The notes under the pieces were generated by a model that ran no database searches, was not told the DNA's origin, and was given only the letters and a program-made list of their open reading frames with translations. Positions 59,401-64,000 of a stretch of DNA of 64,000 nt are shown piece by piece. This DNA is from Cyathus striatus (Eukaryota > Basidiomycota > Agaricomycetes > Agaricales > Nidulariaceae). Within the stretch, counting starts at the first letter, position 1, and every line of letters begins with the position of its first letter. Location: contig JAOVFP010000014.1 in assembly GCA_025738555.1 (NCBI GenBank), positions 2,976,001-3,040,000 of the forward strand, written 5' to 3'. The position numbers and the translations under genes are program-made.

Positions 59401-60483
59401 GAAGTCATTACCCCCGCACGCCATCATGTCCATTGGACTCCCCCCTTTTCTATCACCGTAGATAATAACCCTGAAGATGCTATACTTCGAGACATTTCCA
59501 ATTTTTCTGATGTAGTTGTATATACTGATGGCTCAGGCCTTAACGAGTACATAGGTTCCGCCGCGGTGCTATATCGCAATGGTCACTTCATCAAGAGTCT
59601 TCGCTATTGTCTAGGCCCGGCGTCACGATTTACGGTCTACAACGCAGAATGTGTGGGCTACATACTAGGCGTCCACCTCTTAAAATCCTTACGGATTGGT
59701 AGCTACAACACGGTATCCTTTGCAGCAGATAACCAGGCTTCACTCACAGCGGCAGGGAGTACCTACTCACAGTCAGGCCACTCCATCACAGACCTTTTCT
59801 TACGGCTCCTGGCTGATCTAAAGGAGCGCATTCCCCTGGCCTCCCTCCCCTCCATTGATCTCCGCTGGGTCCCAGGCCACACAGGCTCACCGGGCAATGA
59901 ACACGCCGACAGGGAAGCAAAACGCGCCATAACCGAAGGGTCCAGCGCTCAGGAACTACTACCAAGATGCCTCCACCACCCACTCCCCTCCAACAAATCC
60001 GCTCTACGAGCTCACCACCACTCCCAACTCTCTGCTCTCATGTCAGCCTCATGGCGAGCATCATCCCGTTTCCACCAAATCAACCGCTACCTCCCGGAGC
60101 GCTCACTTACACACTTCCGCCGTGTTTTCTTCTCCCTCCCCCGCAAACTTTCCACGGTGACGGTCTACCTCATCACAGGCCACAACACGCTGCGTCACCA
60201 TCTCCACCGCATCGGCAAAGCTCCCAATGCTCTATGTCCATCCTGCCGCGAACAACCGGAGACCGCAGACCACTACCTCTTTCACTGCCCAGCCCACAAT
60301 AATGCGCGACGCATCTTCGCGAGACGATGCTCTCTTCCTATCCGCTGCCTCACGCTTCGAGCCATCCTGCCTCACCCCAAACGCCTAGCCGCCTTATTTC
60401 GCTACACCAAAGACACTGCCCGATTCCATCACACACTGGGAGACCTCCCAGAGTGGGATCCTCCAGACGACGACGACGAGTGA
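56479..60483 (+). CDS. LINE ORF2: endonuclease, reverse transcriptase, RNase H
   Basis: 1,334 residues, open throughout. Near the N-terminus is an apurinic-type endonuclease (FFQQNVNHS, IQEPYIG, NIYNDCS, WLGDFNRHHPLWDE, TDHFPIM). The reverse transcriptase has WRPIVLSDG, FGGRPGRATTDS, SLDVKGAFPSV, GLDQGSPLSPILY and the catalytic LFIDDCA, where the usual FADD/YVDD is FIDD. RNase H follows (VVYTDGSGL, YNAECVGY, FAADNQASL, WVPGHTGSPGNEHAD). A CPSC...H...C finger lies near the end. Domains nick the target, copy the RNA from the nick and remove the RNA strand. Translation probably uses reinitiation or -1 slippage from ORF1. Confidence 0.95.
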   Translation: MGDNIEDSPWELRFFQQNVNHSLVAQHDLIDTIAKDFDIIAIQEPYIGHNQASRASRHWRPVYPDVNGENPTRPRSLLLVSTSIPTDTWSTISLPSTDITAIKLRVEGGKTLHIFNIYNDCSHNNSLQVLSNYMQQARRNRPEPGESHHFIWLGDFNRHHPLWDEDRNTHLFTPQHLRLTQPLLALLQKYGMKMALPKDLPTLRSNSTGNYTRVDQVFLDEDLLNDLIVCSTLPSLRPPNTDHFPIMTTLMLDTPRSSQQARHNFKDVDWDEFQARLQERLAQTPAPHEITNIDDFKVSLQHLNHAIHTTIEDVVPMVNATPHTRRWWTPALATQRRIVRRLGRQSYRQRHSPAHPCHEEYRLARNQYAEAQKEARSSHWAKFLENLSNEDVWTANDIVSGPPTDGGQSRIPSLISRDKITRRVLTTATTNLAKSQLFQAAFFPQQTTASDPPAGLQYPSPRWTFQPITDTQIHRAISKINPVKATRHGSIPNSVIKRCRTSLVPYLGPLFRGTFSLEYYPEDWARTETIVLKKPGKSNYTDPSSWRPIVLSDGLARLLNAVVAEEISTMCERLQILPANHFGGRPGRATTDSLHLLISTIKSAWRSQKVASLLSLDVKGAFPSVAIPRLAHRLRVAGLPPELINWLLRALSARTSSFLFDDYTSPLFSITTGLDQGSPLSPILYLLYNAELVYLARDAKLILLFIDDCAILVVGNSFTETHTTIRNILEGPAGIFNWACTHNCEFGIPKFQLVDLTRKRIPDTSLLHFMGNNAQRKATIPLPRPPLHLSSFTIPSSSHIRFLGVLIDRELRWTPQRASALAKGQGWLSCVWRLTHPSNGANAQAMRRLYIATAIPRMLYAADVWAQPPNLSYDPFRTPHQLTHLGQIHRQAALLITGAMRSSPTDLVLLLANLPPFHILLSHLQFRATARLATLPRSHPLFSHVCAAANRFVKHHRSPLHFLFRHYTISPFSTEVITPARHHVHWTPPFSITVDNNPEDAILRDISNFSDVVVYTDGSGLNEYIGSAAVLYRNGHFIKSLRYCLGPASRFTVYNAECVGYILGVHLLKSLRIGSYNTVSFAADNQASLTAAGSTYSQSGHSITDLFLRLLADLKERIPLASLPSIDLRWVPGHTGSPGNEHADREAKRAITEGSSAQELLPRCLHHPLPSNKSALRAHHHSQLSALMSASWRASSRFHQINRYLPERSLTHFRRVFFSLPRKLSTVTVYLITGHNTLRHHLHRIGKAPNALCPSCREQPETADHYLFHCPAHNNARRIFARRCSLPIRCLTLRAILPHPKRLAALFRYTKDTARFHHTLGDLPEWDPPDDDDE

Positions 60484-60774
60484 TGAAACGTTCTGCAACC
60501 ACCTGACAATAGCCTCCTCCCAAGAAGTGCTCACCGACCTCGCCACAATAATTTCCCCACTGTTCGTAGATTAGCCACGGAGCTTCACTCGGGCACACCC
60601 CCCTCGCAGGGGCAACCCCGTACCGCCCTCCGGACATCTGTCCCGAGTCATTCTGTACCTCTGCAATACACCCTCATAGTCCCTTTATTAGTAGAATAGA
60701 GATTAGTACATAAACGTAGTCACCGTGTAGTCGTGACATATGGATTACCACAGCCGACTAATAAACTAGGATTT

Positions 60775-60787
60775 AAAAAAAAAAAAA
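60775..60787 (+). other. poly(A) tail of the LINE
   Basis: Thirteen A residues between the 3' UTR and the right target-site duplication; the last A may belong to the duplication. Confidence 0.9.
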
Positions 60788-60800
60788 GACAATAGTCTGA

Positions 60801-62427
60801 AGACAGTTATTAAATAAACAAAAGATAGCATTCCTTTGTTTCCTTAAGCAGTAGATTTTCACTTCGCTTATTATTACTGACTTGGTACTGTCCTTGGCAC
60901 TTGAGTATATATCTAAATAATTTACATTGGACAACTGTTTCGCTGAATTGGAAACTCAAGACAGTGCGTGGGTTACTAAGCCTATGATTCGTCATTGTCA
61001 CAACATTGTTATTGCATTGTCACTATGGAAAAGTGACCTACAAATCTGAACTCTAGATTCACTCCCTCTATGCCGAGGACGAAGGATGCTCAACAAATGA
61101 AATTGAACAAAGAGGCTAGAGCCCTGGTGAGAAAAGTAGGGACCGAACCGGGACCGGTCCCCGGAATCCGTGGGAACATAGCTTAAGTAAGTACATCATT
61201 GGCCAGCGGCCCGGCGCACAGCCTCAACAAGTTATATAACCCTCCTGTCACTCCGATCAATCTGCAAGCCTCAGTCAATCTGAGTCTCGTTGAACACTTC
61301 AATTTCAACTCGTCGTCTTACAGTACTATGTTTATTTTTTACCATGCCATGAGTATCTGGTACCGCTCTACCATAATTAATGATGCAGATGCATGATAGC
61401 CTCCGATTACAATAAAGCTCGCTCGTCAGTCAACAGCCCCGCCGGCGCCGTCTCCCAATGTACGTTACGGGTGTCTATAACAATTCTGACAGTTTCCATT
61501 TTTACCGTTCACTTCTTAGCTAATTCTAGATTTCAAGTTGTGTTTCCCATAAACATCGCTAAGTCACCTACGAATTGATGTCAAATAGGTACGCTCATCA
61601 ATACGTTCGAGTATGCACCTTGTGAAGTTTATTGTTTTACTAGTATTTTCTACGACGAGCCTACAGTCACCCTCGAGAAATATCGCGATGAAACATGGAA
61701 TAGCTTAGAACGCACTCTTCATCACACACCACACAAACGACCCCACTGCATCCCACACACCACTTGTCTAGACGCAAAACGAGAATGTGTTGTATGGCAC
61801 TTGGATTTGATCTATGATTCTACTGTGCACACTGCATGCTTCAAAAAGGGAAAAAAAAAATGAGCAATCGGTTTTGGTAGCGAGTTCAACGAGGCATGAA
61901 ACGTTGGAGACGGTATTATTTTCTTTTCGTTGCATGTGGTTTAGACTAGGTGAATCGATGTTGTAGGAGTTGTTATTATGGCATCTCCAAGCACTTTCTC
62001 TACCTAGGATGCTTCACTGTGCGAACCTCCACTATCTTCCCGCCTCTACCACCATCAGTGCTCATACTTGCAATAGTCAGTACATGCTGTATATGCAACA
62101 ACCACCATGCTCAACCACCATCATACTATTCGACTATTAGTAAGTAGCGATCTCACTTTACCAAACCTCTAGCTAACTAAATCTTGCTATGTCATTTAAA
62201 TTTTAGTAGGTGCCACTATAAACCTATCAAGTAGTCGCCATTCAATAAATGGTGGGTGATGTCATTATCTTATCATTATGGGGCTTATTCTTCTCTACGT
62301 TTATCACACCTCAAGCTTCACATACTTATGTGGTATATTTCGGCTATCAAAAATGTTCCATTCACGTTACTACGACTAGTACACATTCTCAGATCAAATC
62401 TTTCCAACATAAATCCATCGCGACTCT
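60801..62427. other. intergenic, nothing recognised apart from a palindrome
   Basis: AT-rich sequence with only short ORFs. A perfect 12-bp palindrome gggaccggtccc lies at 61150-61161 inside a CCGG-rich stretch. No gene with splice or domain support was found. Confidence 0.45.
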
Positions 62428-62891
62428 TTAAAGATTGATGTTGACGGGAGTGCAGCCAAGAGCGACAACGCCGTCTAAGTAAGACAGTGTTAGCAGTTCC
62501 ACATCATAAGTTAAATTCAGATATCATTCTGCCGACTTACTGAAAGAGTTGTTAGTGCAGCAGACAGGCTGAGCAGTGCTATATAACGTAGGGATCAGTG
62601 ATTACATGACAACCTAGCATGCTAAAGTACGAACCAGGAATTTCCTCCAACACCGACGACAGAGATGGGGGAGCAGGTAACTCCGACAAGAGCGGTAACG
62701 TCCTGAACCACAATGCCCAAAGGACCCAAAATGTTGGCGATGGAAGGGTCTGTAGCTTTGCCTGTGCTGTCGCAGCACTGAAGTGCGCCAGTGCTACCAC
62801 TGCACTGACTGGCAGGGATGTTCCGGCGAGCCGGTGTGGCGACCGCAAGAGTTGCGAGAGCGAGAGTTGCGACAGAGAGCTTGAATTGCAT
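62428..62891 (-). CDS. class I hydrophobin 5
   Basis: Exons 62891-62635, 62578-62541 and 62474-62428 encode 113 residues. A signal peptide ([18 protein letters not shown]) is followed by TPARRNIPASQC, a slightly longer first loop (SGSTGALQ), CC, GVTCSPI, C, VCC and LGC, so all eight cysteines are present. Exons 2 and 3 are again 38 and 47 nt. It is closest to hydrophobin 4 in the signal peptide and RR motif but has the core promoter block of hydrophobin 3. It stands about 22 kb from the main cluster, separated by the transposon block. Confidence 0.94.
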
Positions 62892-62954
62892 GTTTGCTAA
62901 GAGAGAACTTGAACTACAGCTGCTGGTTGTTCGAGTGAGGAATTCTAGCTGGTG

Positions 62955-62970
62955 AGTTGGAGATTTTATA
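62955..62970 (-). promoter_or_regulatory. TATA box plus downstream block of hydrophobin 5
   Basis: Minus-strand TATAAAATCTCCAACT, identical to 38705-38720, about 64 bp upstream of the ATG at 62891. Confidence 0.65.
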
Positions 62971-64000
62971 TGTCTAGGATATTGTCTCGGAATCTTTACC
63001 CATTTAAAATAGATCTATAGACTAAACATAGCCTTCTACATATGACTGCAAAATTTCAAGACATTATTACTCTGTCATTCTCGAGGTACGTTATTCTGGT
63101 GGAGTATCATTCATAGAATTGTATTGCAATTAACGCTTACATGGAAAGCTCCAACGATATAATAACATCGAATCACGGTCGTGGTAGGAAATTCTTAAAG
63201 AATTATGATATCAGCGCCAAAATAAAACACCTCCATCGATTCGCGGACTCGTCTTGTTTACAACCCTGGGGTTATGATGTCAATCATTTCTGCGCGTGGT
63301 TATATTAAACGCGCATTATCTTCCCCAGTCAACCCTCTCTGAGTAGTTTACCGGTGACGGAAATGTTCCCATGAAGAAATTCCTGTGCTTCTTCTGTGGA
63401 GCTTGTCGTAAGTCGTGTTGTGCGTGGATATCTGTCGGTTTATTGCTCACTGCATTTTGAACGTTCTACATCAACCTCGTGAACATGAATTCGCCATACT
63501 AACTTACGTCAAAAAACCCTGGTTACGATGATACCTCCGTTTGTATTTTCGCGACCTCGCACTGAAGTCGTGCAACCCACATGTGTCACGTTAGAGATTA
63601 GGACGACTTCGAAAGATTGCAGTCTTTGATCTTCCGAGGATTTCTTTTATTTGCAGAGTCATGGCGAACCGAAGTGCGTGAGAGCCAAGTGAGAGCTACT
63701 AGCAGACTCGATTCGTCATTGTTTCACTCGGTAGTAAGTACCGCCGGTGCCGCTTATCTATGGAAAGCCTAACCAGAGCCTAACAACCACGGTCAATCCC
63801 ATCAAGTCGAATTGTGTTCCGAGTCCCGTCAGTCGGCTTCTTCGGCTCTTCGGTCTGCGAAACCCCATATCTACTTCTGCTACAATTACTTAAGTACATG
63901 ATTTTGGCTCAATCAGCGCTCTTTCATTGCATTTTAAACAGTTAAGAAGTTTGACATTCTCACTAACCGTCAAAGCACGTGCATATGAAGGTCACAACTA
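62971..64000. other. right edge, nothing recognised
   Basis: Upstream region of hydrophobin 5 and CpG-containing sequence to the window end. No ORF of note, no repeat shared with other parts of the window and no element ends were seen. Confidence 0.4.

Larger units (their letters stand above)
54425..60786 (+). mobile_element. full-length non-LTR retrotransposon (LINE), apparently intact
   Basis: The element is bounded by a perfect 14-bp target-site duplication agacaatagtctga (54411-54424 and 60787-60800) and ends in a run of A (60775-60787). About 300 bp of 5' leader precede ORF1; ORF2 follows with a short overlap, then about 290 bp of 3' UTR. Domain order (zinc-knuckle ORF1; endonuclease, reverse transcriptase, RNase H and terminal CCHC in ORF2) fits the Tad1-like group of fungal LINEs. 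It is GC-rich and CpG-rich, unlike the older elements to its left, and both ORFs are open, so insertion is probably recent. Confidence 0.95.

Overview
The window looks like nuclear DNA of a mushroom-forming basidiomycete (Agaricomycete). Evidence: class I hydrophobin genes with very short introns, a NACHT-WD40 NLR-like gene, a Tnp2-type transposase, a hAT transposase, a two-ORF LINE and many solo LTRs. No rRNA, confident tRNA or CRISPR array was seen. Host genes are few; most of the sequence is mobile-element debris in several stages of decay.

Layout. 1-6.2 kb: repeats almost free of CpG (solo LTRs, a palindromic minisatellite). 6.8-13.0 kb (minus): one intact 2,039-residue NACHT-WD40 gene with 30 WD40 repeats, also CpG-poor. 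13-30 kb: CpG-containing DNA made of direct and inverted local duplications without intact genes, carrying a TA-flanked MITE that itself carries a hAT element, a solo LTR and a broken protein-kinase gene. 31.7-35.5 kb: a decayed hAT transposase gene interrupted by a second copy of the same hAT element. 36-45 kb: the best host-gene block, with four class I hydrophobins, a DUF2461 nuclear-type gene with a tract of SUMO-like motifs, and a divergent hydrophobin-like gene. 45.7-60.8 kb: a dense transposon block with a TA-flanked MITE, an 8-kb CACTA-like element (two broken genes, one nested relative, one nested solo LTR), then an apparently intact LINE. 62.4-62.9 kb: a fifth hydrophobin.

The mobile elements were delimited by reading their ends. 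Target-site duplications were found for eleven insertions: TTAAC, ACAAG, GAGAT, AATAT (solo LTRs); TGGACATG, GTCACCAA (hAT); TAA, ACA (CACTA-like); TCA (foldback); agacaatagtctga (LINE); and TA for two MITEs. In the CACTA-like element, removing each nested insertion with one TSD copy rejoins an open reading frame, which independently supports the boundaries.

A second theme is CpG decay. Three copies of one LTR differ mainly where the youngest has CG and the older ones TG or CA, and both transposase genes carry in-frame TGA codons that fit former CGA arginine codons. The LINE and the inserted LTR keep their CpGs and look recent. All gene models and family calls come from reading the sequence; no database search was run.
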